Shown: positions 46,050 to 55,639, numbered from the stretch's first letter. The stretch is DNA of 64,000 nucleotides from Carnobacterium viridans (GCF_900102725.1 NZ_FNJW01000008.1:930001-994000); one strand, 5' to 3'. The notes: a model not told the origin generated them from the letters alone. Program-made: numbers and translations.

Positions 46050-46861
46050 TTACGAACTGCCCCTTTCTTTTTCTTTTCTCCCGTAAAGAGCATGATAAGG
46101 ATCATTGCAATAATCAGTACAACACCAATCGTCGAACCCATACCCCAGTTTTGGGTAACTAAGAAGTGTTGCTCAATAGCTGTTCCTAAAGTGATCACTC
46201 GATTCCCTCCGATTAAACGTGTCAACATGAAAAGGGATAAAGAAGGAATAAAAACCGCTTGAACGCCACTTTTAACACCATTTAGCGTTAAAGGAAACAC
46301 TACTCTTCTAAACGTTTCAAAACTATTTGCGCCTAAGTCACGACTTGCTCGAATAAAAGAAGGGTTCATCTCTTCAAGTGCATTGAATATAGGCAAAATC
46401 ATAAATGGAATTTCGATATACGTTGCAACAGCTAAGAAACTAAAATCAGTAAATAATAATTGTTGCCTTCCTATTCCCACAAAAGAAAGGAAGTCGTTCA
46501 CTGTACCATTTGCACTAAAAATTCCGATAAACGCATAGGCTTTTAGTAACAAATTGATCCAAGTTGGTAAAATAATCAATAATAGCCACAATTGTTTGTG
46601 CTTTGTTTTACTCAAAAAATACGCAGTTGGGTAACTTATTAGCAAAGTAAATAATGTAATGAGGAATGCATACCAAAATGAGTTTAAGGTCATTCTAAGA
46701 TATGTACCTGATTGAAAATACGTTTGATAATTCCCTAAAGTAAATTGTCCATCAACAGTAAAAAATGATTGATACACAATTAAGAGTAAAGGAGCAACAA
46801 CAAATAAGAGCAACCAAAAAGTGTACGGTATAAAATAAAACACATTAGATTTTTTTGTCAT
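46046..46861 (-). CDS. potB: Polyamine ABC transporter permease PotB
   Basis: 271 residues, six membrane segments, EAA loop RASRDLGANSFETFRRVVFPLTLNGVKSG. The frame is open further upstream into potA, but GGAGG lies 6 nt before the ATG at 46861 (MTKKSNVFYFIPYTFW), which fits the family start. Gap to potA is ten nt. Confidence 0.95.
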   Translation of the reverse strand: MTKKSNVFYFIPYTFWLLLFVVAPLLLIVYQSFFTVDGQFTLGNYQTYFQSGTYLRMTLNSFWYAFLITLFTLLISYPTAYFLSKTKHKQLWLLLIILPTWINLLLKAYAFIGIFSANGTVNDFLSFVGIGRQQLLFTDFSFLAVATYIEIPFMILPIFNALEEMNPSFIRASRDLGANSFETFRRVVFPLTLNGVKSGVQAVFIPSLSLFMLTRLIGGNRVITLGTAIEQHFLVTQNWGMGSTIGVVLIIAMILIMLFTGEKKKKGAVRK

Positions 46862-46871
46862 TGTTCTCCTC

Positions 46872-47966
46872 CTATTCTTCTTCGTAGCTTTCAAGACGAG
46901 CATCAAAGTCTTGTTCTGTTTCATTAAATCGCATAACGTGAATATCTTCCGGTTCAAAATACAAGCCTACTTCATTTCCCACGACTGCTTTTTTAGTCGA
47001 ATGTACCATCCATTCATTGTTTTCCCGGTCATGCCCGATAATTTCATAATGTACACCACGGAACAATTGAGTATCTACTTTAACCGTTAACTTCCCTTTT
47101 TCTACTGTTGTTAAGGCTAAGTCTTCTGGACGTAAAACAATTTCAACTTTTTCATTCGGTTTCATCCCTGCGTCTACACATTCAAATGTATGTCCGACAA
47201 AAGAAACCTCATAATCTTGGACCATTGTGCCTTTAACAATATTGCTTTCTCCGATAAAATCTGCAACATAACGATTGATCGGTTCATCGTAAATATCTAC
47301 TGGAGTACCGCTTTGAATAATTTCACCATTTTTCATAACAAATATTTCATCACTCATTGCTAACGCTTCTTCTTGGTCATGAGTAACAAACACAAATGTG
47401 ATACCCAAACGTTGTTGCAGTTCACGCAGTTCATATTGCATTTCTGTTCTTAATTTTAAATCAAGTGCGGATAAAGGCTCATCTAATAACAAAACTTCTG
47501 GTTCATTTACTAGGGCACGTGCAATAGCTACACGTTGACGTTGTCCACCAGACATTTCACTGATTGCACGGTCTTCATAGCCCGATAATTGAACCATTTT
47601 CAATACGTTTTCTACTTTATCTTTGATAACTTTTTTATCTAATTTTTTGATTCTTAAGCCAAAAGCTACATTTTCAAAAACATTCATATGTGGAAATAAG
47701 GCATAGTCTTGAAAAACCGTATTTACTTTACGTTTATTAGCAGGAACCTCATTTACTTTTTTTCCATCCAATGTGATCGTACCTTCTGATGTCTCCGTAA
47801 AACCAGCAATTAAATTTAGAATAGTTGTTTTCCCACAACCGGATGGCCCAAGTAAAGTATAAAATTTTCCCTGTTCAATTTCAAAATTGATATTTTTTAA
47901 AACCGGTTCATCATCATCGTATTGCTTTTTTACATTCTCAAATGTAATGATTGCACTATTTGTCAT
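46872..47966 (-). CDS. potA: Polyamine ABC transporter ATPase PotA
   Basis: 364 residues: ABC domain with Walker [10 protein letters not shown], signature [15 protein letters not shown], Walker [13 protein letters not shown], and a C-terminal TOBE/regulatory domain (about 250-364). It energises uptake of spermidine/putrescine. I chose the ATG at 47966 ([12 protein letters not shown]) with AAGGAG 8 nt upstream; an upstream ATG in frame has none. It follows an XRE-cupin regulator on the same strand. Confidence 0.96.
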   Translation of the reverse strand: MTNSAIITFENVKKQYDDDEPVLKNINFEIEQGKFYTLLGPSGCGKTTILNLIAGFTETSEGTITLDGKKVNEVPANKRKVNTVFQDYALFPHMNVFENVAFGLRIKKLDKKVIKDKVENVLKMVQLSGYEDRAISEMSGGQRQRVAIARALVNEPEVLLLDEPLSALDLKLRTEMQYELRELQQRLGITFVFVTHDQEEALAMSDEIFVMKNGEIIQSGTPVDIYDEPINRYVADFIGESNIVKGTMVQDYEVSFVGHTFECVDAGMKPNEKVEIVLRPEDLALTTVEKGKLTVKVDTQLFRGVHYEIIGHDRENNEWMVHSTKKAVVGNEVGLYFEPEDIHVMRFNETEQDFDARLESYEEE

Positions 47967-48038
47967 TTGTTTTTCTCCTTTGTAATGAATTTCAACTTTT
48001 TTACCAGATAGCTCCAAAAACCTTAGTGGAAGGAATTA

Positions 48039-48581
48039 TTAAAGATAAGAATCTGTCACTACTAACAATAATAAACTCTCACCGTTGAATTGATTCATCA
48101 GTTGATGATTTTGAGTAGCATGAAAATAAATCGATTCGCCTTTTTTAGCAAAATACCTCTTTAATCCAATTTCAATACAAATTTCGCCTCCTAAAACATA
48201 GCCAAATGTCTCGGATAATGAAGGACTAAATTCTTTAAATTGACCTTTTTCAGCAAATTTAAGAAAAACAGGTTCCATTTCATTTTCATTGGATTCAGGT
48301 ACAAGCCACTTTATCTCATACCCTTTTTCATCATCTTCATAGACGGTCATCTCATCATTTGTATAAACCACTCGTTGTTCTTCCTGTTTTTCGTCGAAGA
48401 AATCTTTTGGACTGCATCCCAAAACTTCTAAAATGTCAAAAAAGACTTCCATCGAAGGTACACTTATATCTCTTTCAACTTGAGAAATATACCCTTTACT
48501 CAAATTAGTACGTTCTGCTAACTCTTCTTGTGTTAGATTTTTTTGAATTCTTAAATTTTTAATTCGATTTCCAATTTCCAT
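48039..48581 (-). CDS. XRE-cupin transcriptional regulator (PuuR-like) of the pot operon
   Basis: 180 residues: N-terminal XRE helix-turn-helix (GNRIKNLRIQKNLTQEELAERTNLSKGYISQVERD) and a C-terminal cupin (about 110-178, FGYVLGGEICIEIGLKRYFAKKGESIYFHA). Such regulators near polyamine genes sense polyamines or related amines. The ATG at 48581 has AAGGAG 7 nt upstream. It sits first in the operon before potABCD, with GTTTAC repeats in front, suggesting autoregulation. Confidence 0.9.
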   Translation of the reverse strand: MEIGNRIKNLRIQKNLTQEELAERTNLSKGYISQVERDISVPSMEVFFDILEVLGCSPKDFFDEKQEEQRVVYTNDEMTVYEDDEKGYEIKWLVPESNENEMEPVFLKFAEKGQFKEFSPSLSETFGYVLGGEICIEIGLKRYFAKKGESIYFHATQNHQLMNQFNGESLLLLVVTDSYL

Positions 48582-48605
48582 AAAAAATCTCCTTCGAGTT
48601 CGCTT

Positions 48606-48664
48606 GTTTACCACTAGTAAACTACAACTCACTAAAGTTTACTGTTAGTAAGATTAATGTTTAC
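48606..48664 (-). promoter_or_regulatory. Repeated GTTTAC operator sites before the XRE-cupin/pot operon
   Basis: GTTTAC-CACTA-GTAAAC (48606-48622) is a perfect 6-bp inverted repeat. GTTTAC-TGTTA-GTAAGA (48637-48653) is the same with one arm weakened, and a single GTTTAC lies at 48659-48664. The two palindromes are 31 bp apart, about three helical turns, as expected for cooperative binding on one DNA face. The adjacent XRE-cupin protein is the likely ligand. Confidence 0.6.
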
Positions 48665-48706
48665 TATAGCCTTTTATATTATAAGTTTTTTCAAATAAAA
48701 TGCAAT

Positions 48707-48747
48707 AAAAAAATCGCAATCCATAGAAACGGATTACGATTTTTTTG
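48707..48747 (-). terminator. Terminator of murB
   Basis: Stem AAAAAAATCGCAATCC / GGATTACGATTTTTTT (one mismatch), 8-nt loop, T-tract on both strands. Confidence 0.9.
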
Positions 48748-48758
48748 ATGATCCTCTA

Positions 48759-49697
48759 TTATAAAACATTCTTCGTTGCAAAATGACTTACTGTTAATAA
48801 TTCTTCGCCAATAATCCGAACTTCTGGTACAAGTTGAATCTTATTTTTCTCAAAGATAACTTGTTGAATGTGGTCGATCAGTTCAATGTAATCTGTTGCA
48901 GTTGCTTGATTGATGTTCACAATAAAACCTGCATGCTTCATTGAAATTTGTGCTCCACCCCATATTTTCCCTTGCAAACCAGCTTCTTGAATCAATTTAC
49001 CAGTAAAATAACCGGCCGGGCGTTTAAAGACACTGCCACATGAAGGATATTCCAAAGGCTGTTTGGATTCTCTTAAAAAAGTTAATTCTTCCATTCTAAC
49101 TTTTATATCTGTTGACTGCCCTTTTTTTAATTGAAAAACAACTTCTAAGACAATATCTTGTATTTCTTGGATACGACTGTGACGGTAACTAAATTCCAAC
49201 TCTTGATTAGTAAATGTCTTTAATTCTCCCTCACGAGTCAATACTGTAACAGATTCAATGACTTCACTCACTTCGCCATCATAGGCTCCTGCATTCATAT
49301 AGACTGCTCCACCAATACTCCCAGGAATGCCACAGGCAAATTCTAATCCTGTTAATTCAGCTTCATAAGCTGCATAGGAGGTATCAATTAAACGAGCTCC
49401 ACTTTGGACAATAATTTTTTTCTTTTCAATTTTGATCTGCTTCATTTCTGTTAGTATCATGACAACACCACGAATCCCGCCATCTTTAACAATTAAATTG
49501 CTTGCATTGCCAAGAACCGTTAAGGGTAACTTTTCATTTTTTACCCATTGAACAACATCCTTAACTTCTTCTGTCGTTTTTGGAAAAACTAAAATATCTG
49601 CTGGTCCACCAGTTTTAGTGTAGGTGTAAAGTGACAGTGGCTCATTTTCTTTTATAATCAAATTTGGGAAGTCTTTCTTAAATTCTTCGATTAACAT
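48759..49697 (-). CDS. murB: UDP-N-acetylenolpyruvoylglucosamine reductase MurB
   Basis: 312-residue FAD enzyme that reduces UDP-GlcNAc-enolpyruvate to UDP-MurNAc in peptidoglycan synthesis. It has YTYTKTGGPADILVFP, VLGNASNLIVKDGGIRG, GLEFACGIPGSIGGAVYMNAGAY, the catalytic-Ser segment YPSCGSVFKRP and the C-terminal PEVRIIGE. Length fits the type II (Gram-positive) form. murB beside potABCD is a common Lactobacillales arrangement. Confidence 0.96.
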   Translation of the reverse strand: MLIEEFKKDFPNLIIKENEPLSLYTYTKTGGPADILVFPKTTEEVKDVVQWVKNEKLPLTVLGNASNLIVKDGGIRGVVMILTEMKQIKIEKKKIIVQSGARLIDTSYAAYEAELTGLEFACGIPGSIGGAVYMNAGAYDGEVSEVIESVTVLTREGELKTFTNQELEFSYRHSRIQEIQDIVLEVVFQLKKGQSTDIKVRMEELTFLRESKQPLEYPSCGSVFKRPAGYFTGKLIQEAGLQGKIWGGAQISMKHAGFIVNINQATATDYIELIDHIQQVIFEKNKIQLVPEVRIIGEELLTVSHFATKNVL

Positions 49698-49881
49698 AAT
49701 ATCTAATACCCTTTCGTATGAGTGGAGCCTATTGCTCTACTTTTTAATGGATTTAACAAACATCTTATTTCAAGAAATCTCATCATTAGCTCTAGTTTAA
49801 CATGCAATTGTTCTTTTTTGTAGTTTGGATTCCCTTTAAACTAAAGATTTAGTACTTTTTTAACATAACTTTCGTTTTAAA

Positions 49882-49918
49882 AAAATAGGACTGAGACGAG
49901 TGTCCCAATCCTATTTAA
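49882..49918 (-). terminator. Terminator of ktrA
   Basis: Stem AATAGGACTGAGAC / GTCCCAATCCTATT (two imperfect pairs), loop GAGT, followed on the minus strand by six or more T residues. The rest of 49698-49927 carries no gene. Confidence 0.8.
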
Positions 49919-49927
49919 AAATTCAGG

Positions 49928-50599
49928 TTACTTCAATTTGTTTAGATAATCGTAACGTTCAAATACTTCTGACTCTGCTATTCCTACAAGAACAGTTCCC
50001 TCTTCGATACGATAGTCTGGGCTAAATGAAACATCCATTCGTTTTTGAGCTGTTTTTCTGACTCCGATAATATTAATTTCATATTTTTGTCGTAAGTCTA
50101 ATTCATCGAATGTTTTACCGATCCAACGAATCGGGGGTCTAAATTCAATAACTGCATAATCCTCATCTAAATCAACGATATCCGTAATGTGTCGTCTTAA
50201 GACATTTTTTGCTACGCGAGTTCCCGCTTCTTTTTCAGGGCGAATAACTTTTGTAGCTCCAATTTCATAAAGTACTTCCATAAACGATTTGTTTTTCGCT
50301 TTTGCAATAATAGAAGGGATACCTAACTTTTTACAATTCATAATCGCTAAAACGCTAGATTCTAGACTTGTCCCTGTTGCCACTACTACTACATCACAAT
50401 TATCTAAACCAATACTACGTAAAAGATTTAAATCTGTGATATTTCCTTGTACAGCTTGTGTTACATAAGGTTCAACACGTTCGACATTATCCATATCTCT
50501 ATCGACCGCAATAACGTCACAATCAAATTCATTTAATTCTTTCGCAATTGATGATCCGAAGACTCCAAGGCCTAATACACCGATTGTTTTTACTGACAT
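49928..50599 (-). CDS. ktrA: Ktr potassium uptake regulatory subunit KtrA
   Basis: 223 residues: RCK_N Rossmann domain (GVLGLGVFGSSIAKELNEFD, DVIAVDRD, VVVATG) and RCK_C domain (about 140-220). It forms the octameric ring that gates KtrB in response to ATP/ADP and c-di-AMP. It sits 11 nt downstream of the ktrB 3' fragment, so its expression now depends on what transcription crosses or starts in the insertion element. The gene itself is intact. Confidence 0.93.
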   Translation of the reverse strand: MSVKTIGVLGLGVFGSSIAKELNEFDCDVIAVDRDMDNVERVEPYVTQAVQGNITDLNLLRSIGLDNCDVVVVATGTSLESSVLAIMNCKKLGIPSIIAKAKNKSFMEVLYEIGATKVIRPEKEAGTRVAKNVLRRHITDIVDLDEDYAVIEFRPPIRWIGKTFDELDLRQKYEINIIGVRKTAQKRMDVSFSPDYRIEEGTVLVGIAESEVFERYDYLNKLK

Positions 50600-50610
50600 T
50601 TTTTGTACTC

Positions 50611-51243
50611 CTATCCAATTAATATGGTTGTTTTAGCATATAATTGATCTTTTGTAAGCTTACTTTTTCTACTCAAACTCAATAGTATAGTAATAGGCCC
50701 AATTCTTCCGACAAACATTAAGATCATTAATACGACATGACTAATATGTGACAATTCTGGCGTTAGATTCACACTAACACCCACTGTTGCTAAAGCAGAT
50801 ACAGCTTCAAATAACAAATATAAGAAAGGTTGATCTTCTACTAGCATGAGTACACTTAAACCAACAAATAAAAACAAAAAAAAGGTTGCAACAACAACGA
50901 TTGCGCGACGAATAATTTCTATTGGAATGGTATGATGTGCATAATTAACATGTTTTTGTCCCTTAACTTCACTAATAATCAATAAAGCCACTAATGCGAA
51001 GGTTGTGGTTTTGATCCCACCGGCAGCTCCACCAGGTGATCCGCCAATAAACATTGTACCTATGAAAAATAGTAAAGAAAAAGGTTCGATTAATTCGTAA
51101 TCTAATGTAGCAAATCCAGCTGTTCGCATAGTAACTGTTTGGAAAAACGAAGTTAAGATTTTTTCTGGAATGGTAAAATTGCCAATAGAATTTGGATTGT
51201 TCCACTCAACTGCAAGAAAAACCACTGTTCCAATAATAATTAA
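50611..51243 (-). pseudogene. ktrB: ktrB 3' fragment, cut off by an insertion element
   Basis: About 210 codons encoding the C-terminal half of a TrkH/KtrB potassium channel subunit. It reads LIIIGTVVFLAVEWNN across the join, then TSFFQTVTMRTAGFATLDY (pore loop 3), MFIGGSPGGAAGGIKTTTFA and FEAVSALATVGVSVNLT (pore loop 4). The reading frame is open, but its 5' end is the IS at 51244. A GTG at 51225 might permit a truncated product. With the 5' part at 52841-53593 it makes a normal ~455-residue KtrB. Confidence 0.92.
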
Positions 51244-52840
51244 TGTCTACTGAATAATAAACTATGCTTATTCTGCTGCCTTTTACAACTAATGATTGAT
51301 ATAATAGATGCAAGGGTTTTTATAGGATGTTAAACAAAACCTTGCACTTTTACTGAAATGAGGACAGAAACATGTATAAATCACAACCGTATTCACAAAT
51401 CGCTTTCGAAGACTTCAACCAACCAATGGGACTAAAAATGAACCCGAAAAATAGATGGATTGAAAAAGCGGAATGGATCCCTTGGGCTGAACTGGAAAAA
51501 GGCTATGCCAAGAACTTTCGCAATCAAAAAGGCAATGTCGCCAAACCGCTTCGTATGGCTCTGGGTGCCCTTTTGATTCAAATAGAATACGGTTATTCTG
51601 ATGAAGAGACTGTCCTTCAGATCCAAGAAAACCCTTATCTTCAATTCTTTATCGGCTTGCCCGGCTATCAAGAGGAAAAACCATTCGACTCTTCGACGAT
51701 GGTTTATTTTCGCAAACGCTTGGACGCTGTTACACTGACCGAGATCAATGAAAAAATTACTGAGTACGCCTTAGCCAAAGACAAAGAAAATCAAGATAAC
51801 GATAACGACACTGATGACGATACAGATTCGAATGATTCAGGGAATGCCGGAACATTGATCTTAGATGCAACTTGTGCACCTCAAAAAATCAAGTATCCTA
51901 CGGATACAGAACTGCTCAATGAAGCACGTACGCATGCAGAAAAGATGGTAGACGACATTTGTGAAACCAACGGATTCTCTAAGCCTCGTATGTATCGCAA
52001 GAAAGCTAGAAAAGACTATTTGTCAATTGTTCGCCGCAAAAGAAAGTCAGCCAAATGGTTGCGCCCTAAAATACGGAAGCTGCTTGGATATGTGCGCCGA
52101 GATATCGATTACATCAAAGGCTATCTCGAGCATGGAATCAAACTGAACGAGAAACAACAAAAAACATTCGAAGTTATTTGTCGTATCTATGACCAGCAGA
52201 AGGAAATGTTCGATAAAAAGACGCATTCCGTAAAAGACCGGATTGTCAGCTTTTCTCAACCATGGCTGCGACCTATTGTTCGAGGGAAAGCCAAAGCAAA
52301 AGTTGAATTCGGCGCGAAGTTAGATCTGAGTATCGATTCAAATGGGATGGCACGGATTGAAAAGACCAGTTTTGATGCCTACAATGAAGCTTCTGTGTTG
52401 GTTCAAGCTGTCCGCCGTTTCTACGATCGAAACGGACGTTATCCTGAGCGGGTTCTTGCCGACAAGATCTATCGAAATCGAGAAAACAGGTCTTACTGCA
52501 AAATACGAGGCATTCGCCTAGCCGGACCATCACTTGGTCGTCCAAAGAAAGACCAAACCAGAGACAAAGAAATCGAATATCGCGATAATGCAGATCGTGT
52601 AGAAGTTGAGCGCGGCTTCAGTTTACTGAAGCGTTGTTTCGGTATGGAAAATATCCGCACCAAACTCCGCGAAACTACCTTGACTACGATTGCCTTATCC
52701 GTCATTGCGATGAATGTAGATAACATTAATCGCAATCGCTTGCGCTCTTTTTTTGGACAACTGAAAAATCGGAAAAAAAGCTGTTTAGTTCTATTGAACT
52801 TTTCTCCATTTCAAATTAGCCCAATTGTTCAGTAGGCATT
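51244..52840 (+). mobile_element. IS1182/IS5-like insertion sequence inside ktrB
   Basis: About 1.6 kb. Ends TGTCTACTGAATAAT (left) and, inverted, TGCCTACTGAACAAT (right) are imperfect terminal repeats. The flanks share AATTAA (51238-51243 and 52841-52846). Removing the element and one copy restores the ktrB frame as GLIIIGTVV. With strictly symmetrical ends the duplication could instead be TTAA, so the exact right border is uncertain by two bases. One transposase gene fills it. Its codon use is visibly more GC-rich than the neighbours. Confidence 0.92.
51372..52835 (+). CDS. IS1182/IS5-family transposase
   Basis: 487-residue DDE transposase: N-terminal DUF772-like domain (NPKNRWIEKAEWIPWAELEKGYAKNF, ..FFIGLPGYQEEKPFDSSTMVYFRKRL), catalytic D in GTLILDATCAPQKIKYPTD, second D in RVLADKIYRNRENR, and E in VEVERGFSLLKRCFGM. 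A run rich in Asp/Asn (about 138-158) separates the parts. No frameshift or stop is seen, so it may be active. GAGGACAG-type ribosome site precedes the ATG; the stop lies at the right terminal repeat. Confidence 0.93.
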   Translation: MYKSQPYSQIAFEDFNQPMGLKMNPKNRWIEKAEWIPWAELEKGYAKNFRNQKGNVAKPLRMALGALLIQIEYGYSDEETVLQIQENPYLQFFIGLPGYQEEKPFDSSTMVYFRKRLDAVTLTEINEKITEYALAKDKENQDNDNDTDDDTDSNDSGNAGTLILDATCAPQKIKYPTDTELLNEARTHAEKMVDDICETNGFSKPRMYRKKARKDYLSIVRRKRKSAKWLRPKIRKLLGYVRRDIDYIKGYLEHGIKLNEKQQKTFEVICRIYDQQKEMFDKKTHSVKDRIVSFSQPWLRPIVRGKAKAKVEFGAKLDLSIDSNGMARIEKTSFDAYNEASVLVQAVRRFYDRNGRYPERVLADKIYRNRENRSYCKIRGIRLAGPSLGRPKKDQTRDKEIEYRDNADRVEVERGFSLLKRCFGMENIRTKLRETTLTTIALSVIAMNVDNINRNRLRSFFGQLKNRKKSCLVLLNFSPFQISPIVQ

Positions 52841-53593
52841 AATTAAACCGATTGTCATATTAATAGCTAAACGCGTATGTATTTTCAACATACGATATGA
52901 ACGCTTCCAGCCACTTTTACATTTGTTTTTTAAAATTGACTGAACGTTATGAGTGACATCAAACCAGACTGAGAAGCCAATACCGCCTAAAATGATTAAA
53001 GCAGTCACTACTAGATTGACTAAAGGATCATGCACATACTCTTGTAAACTGTATGCTCCTAGATTATCAAAACCAGCATTACAAAACGATGAAACAGCTA
53101 AAAATAAAGAGATAAAAAGACCACTTGCAAAACCAAATTCCGGTACAAATTTAAAAGCTAAAAGAATCATACCTGTACATTCAATAATAGCAGTATACCT
53201 AATAATAGATGCCAGATAGGACTTAAAATCCCCTAATTCATCTCTATTAAGAGCTTCTTTAATGGCCATAGTATCTGAAAACCGCATCTTCCTTCCCATT
53301 CTAGTAAGGAATGTTGCTAGGATGGTCATTAAACCTAATCCACCTATTTGCATGAGGATAATACACACTACTTGTCCAAAAAATGTAAAAGAAGTTGCAA
53401 CAGGTAGTGTAAATAAACCTGTCACACATACCATAGATACAGCTGTAAATAAATTGTCAAAGTAGGTTGTTTCTGAACTTTCAAGATTGCTTATAGGTAA
53501 TGTCAATAATAATGATCCTATAAAAATAACAATTGCAAAACTAATAATTATTTTACCAGCTGGAGGTATTCTCCTAAGCTTTTTTAAAAACAT
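52841..53593 (-). pseudogene. ktrB: ktrB 5' fragment, interrupted by the IS
   Basis: About 250 codons of KtrB: PAGKIIISFAIVIFIGSLLLTLPIS (TM1), FTAVSMVCVTGLFTLPVAT (pore loop 1), QIGGLGLMTIL, FHAVSSFCNAGFD-type pore loop 2 (FLAVSSFCNAGFDNLGAYS). Then MTIGLI joins the IS, after which only a few foreign codons precede a TGA at 52829-52831. The ATG at 53593 has GAGGAG 7 nt upstream. A two-pore-loop product would lack half the K+ path and is unlikely to work. Confidence 0.92.
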
Positions 53594-53681
53594 TCCTTTT
53601 CTCCTCATAACTTTCTTAAATTATCATATACGAATGTATTATATTCTTTCTAAAATAAAAGTAAAGCAATTTTAAATTTTT

Positions 53682-53714
53682 AAAAAAAGTAAGATTGGCA
53701 AAAGCCACTCTTAC
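53682..53714 (-). terminator. Terminator of the Gfo/Idh oxidoreductase gene
   Basis: Minus strand GTAAGAGTGGC / GCCAATCTTAC stem with TTTT loop, followed by seven T residues. Confidence 0.88.
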
Positions 53715-53734
53715 ACGTTTAATCATACGATTTA

Positions 53735-54634
53735 TTATTCATAACCCTCTACAATCAATTGACAAATGCGATGACTTTCAAGAGAAGATTCCATACTTAC
53801 TGGATTGACTTGATTTTCAATACCTGCTATCGTTGCACGAATCAGCGGAGCAAAACCTCTTTTTTCAAGAGTTTGATCCCAATCACCAAAGGGTACAATT
53901 TGCTTATATTCAGCAGTTTCAATTTCATAATCTGTTAAGTTAACTACTCGATGTGTTCCAGTTGGCGACTGAACTTCTACGGATTCGAAATTAGCACCAG
54001 AAATATAATTCATTGTTGCGATACACTCGGAATGTTCTGTAGTAAGATGTAAAACACATGTTTTCAACTCACCATTTTCTTCTTTAATGCTAAAGTGTGT
54101 TTGTGTAATGGGTTCATCCAATAAAAATAAAGCGGTGTCAACTACATGAATAAACAAATCATAAATCGCATATTTCACACTGCCTAAACTGTTTGGCTTT
54201 GTTTTTTGAACTAAAATCATATTTTTATTGGAAACTTCTTTAACTTTTTGAATCATCGGCGCGAATCGGCGATTAAAACCTGTAATCAATAACGTCTTTT
54301 TTTCTTTTGCCAATTCCATTAACGCTTTTACTTCTTCAAGATTTTCGCTGATTGGTTTATCCACATAAACATGGATGCCTTTTTCGATACATTCTCTGAT
54401 AAGGGCTTCATGGGTATGAGTGGCCGTATGTATAAACACAGCTTCAATACCGCTGCTCAATAACTCATCTATTGAAGGATATAAATTTGATATCCGGTAT
54501 TTTTTACCAAGTTTGGCTAACTTTTCTTGATCACGTGTAAATAAATGCCATTCTATATCCTTATCCATTGCCATCATTACTGGTAAATATGCTTTTTGAG
54601 AAATATTTCCTAATCCAATGATTCCAATTTTCAT
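53735..54634 (-). CDS. Gfo/Idh/MocA family oxidoreductase
   Basis: 299 residues: N-terminal NAD(P)-binding fold (MKIGIIGLGNISQKAYLPVM, then AVFIHTATHTHEALIRECIEKGIHVYVDKPISENLEE with the family's EKP-like DKP) and a C-terminal alpha/beta substrate domain. Substrate is likely a sugar or polyol but cannot be named. The ATG at 54634 is preceded by AAGG; upstream in-frame starts lack a site. It is divergent from exoA. Confidence 0.87.
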   Translation of the reverse strand: MKIGIIGLGNISQKAYLPVMMAMDKDIEWHLFTRDQEKLAKLGKKYRISNLYPSIDELLSSGIEAVFIHTATHTHEALIRECIEKGIHVYVDKPISENLEEVKALMELAKEKKTLLITGFNRRFAPMIQKVKEVSNKNMILVQKTKPNSLGSVKYAIYDLFIHVVDTALFLLDEPITQTHFSIKEENGELKTCVLHLTTEHSECIATMNYISGANFESVEVQSPTGTHRVVNLTDYEIETAEYKQIVPFGDWDQTLEKRGFAPLIRATIAGIENQVNPVSMESSLESHRICQLIVEGYE

Positions 54635-54720
54635 TTCCTTACCTTCTCTCTTATTTTCTTTTTTCACTACTTATCCTATCATATTATATGCAAGATTACT
54701 CTTTTTAAAATGCGCTATAG

Positions 54721-54748
54721 TTTACTATTTAGTTATCTTTTGTACAAT
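54721..54748 (+). promoter_or_regulatory. Promoter of exoA
   Basis: TTTACT (54721-54726), 16-nt spacer, TACAAT (54743-54748), about 35 nt before the exoA ATG. Confidence 0.55.
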
Positions 54749-54782
54749 AAAGATACGATGTTACATTAGGAGGAATCTATTG

Positions 54783-55544
54783 ATGAAATTTATCTCATGG
54801 AATGTCAATGGTTTAAGAGCCATTGTAAAAAAAGGATTTATGGAAATTTTCAATGAATTAGATGCTGATTTCTTTTGTTTACAAGAAACTAAGCTTCAAG
54901 AAGGACAAATAGATCTAGAACTTCCAGGTTACTATGATTATTGGAATTATGCAGAAAAAAAGGGGTATTCTGGAACAGCTATCTTTACCAAACATAAACC
55001 ATTAGCTGTGGCTTATGGCATTGGAAAACCCGAACACGATCAAGAAGGACGAGTAATCACATTAAGCTATCCTGATTACTATGTGGTTACTTGTTATACC
55101 CCTAATTCTAAAAGCGAACTGAAACGTTTAGAATACCGTATGCAATGGGAAGAAGATTTCCAACTGTACTTAAAAACATTAGATTCCGAAAAACCAGTTA
55201 TTCTCTGCGGGGATCTAAATGTTGCTCACGAGAATATCGATTTAAAAAACTGGAAAACGAATCAATTAAGTGCGGGTTTTAGCAAAGAAGAACGCATGAA
55301 ATTTTCGGCTTTATTAGATGCTGGATTTATTGATACTTTTCGCTACTTCTATCCTGATTTGGAAGGGGCTTATACATGGTGGAATTATCGATTTAATGCC
55401 CGTAAGACGAATGCCGGCTGGCGCATTGATTATTTCTGTGTCTCTAATCGCCTACAAGATCAGTTGCAAGAGGCACGGATTCTAGACGATATAGTTGGTT
55501 CAGATCATTGTCCTGTAGAATTAATTCTAAAAGAAAATAGATAA
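54783..55544 (+). CDS. exoA: Exodeoxyribonuclease III / AP endonuclease ExoA
   Basis: 253-residue class II AP endonuclease of the exonuclease III family, acting in base-excision repair. Motifs: MKFISWNVNGLRA, FFCLQETKLQEGQ (catalytic Glu), ILCGDLNVAHENIDLKN, GAYTWWNYR and IVGSDHCPVELIL (catalytic Asp-His). The frame is open upstream, but AGGAGG lies 9 nt before the ATG at 54783, which gives the usual family length. ung, at 62710-63393, belongs to the same repair pathway. Confidence 0.96.
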   Translation: MKFISWNVNGLRAIVKKGFMEIFNELDADFFCLQETKLQEGQIDLELPGYYDYWNYAEKKGYSGTAIFTKHKPLAVAYGIGKPEHDQEGRVITLSYPDYYVVTCYTPNSKSELKRLEYRMQWEEDFQLYLKTLDSEKPVILCGDLNVAHENIDLKNWKTNQLSAGFSKEERMKFSALLDAGFIDTFRYFYPDLEGAYTWWNYRFNARKTNAGWRIDYFCVSNRLQDQLQEARILDDIVGSDHCPVELILKENR

Positions 55545-55592
55545 GCAATTTTTATGCAAAACCAAATACCATCATCTAAGAGAATTTTTTTG

Positions 55593-55621
55593 TTGCAAAT
55601 TTTTTTTATAAACTATATACT
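55593..55621 (+). promoter_or_regulatory. Promoter of the Mn2+-riboswitch leader
   Basis: TTGCAA (55593-55598), 17-nt spacer, TATACT (55616-55621). A start near 55628 would place the aptamer at the very 5' end of the RNA. Confidence 0.7.
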
Positions 55622-55639
55622 AATTAAGATGAAATCGAT

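Noticed and set aside
51244-52840. Palindromic elements R1-R5 as relics of the IS in ktrB
   Set aside because: The IS ends TG(T/C)CTACTGAA share nothing with the AAATTTCTTCTGGAATAG arms of the dispersed elements.
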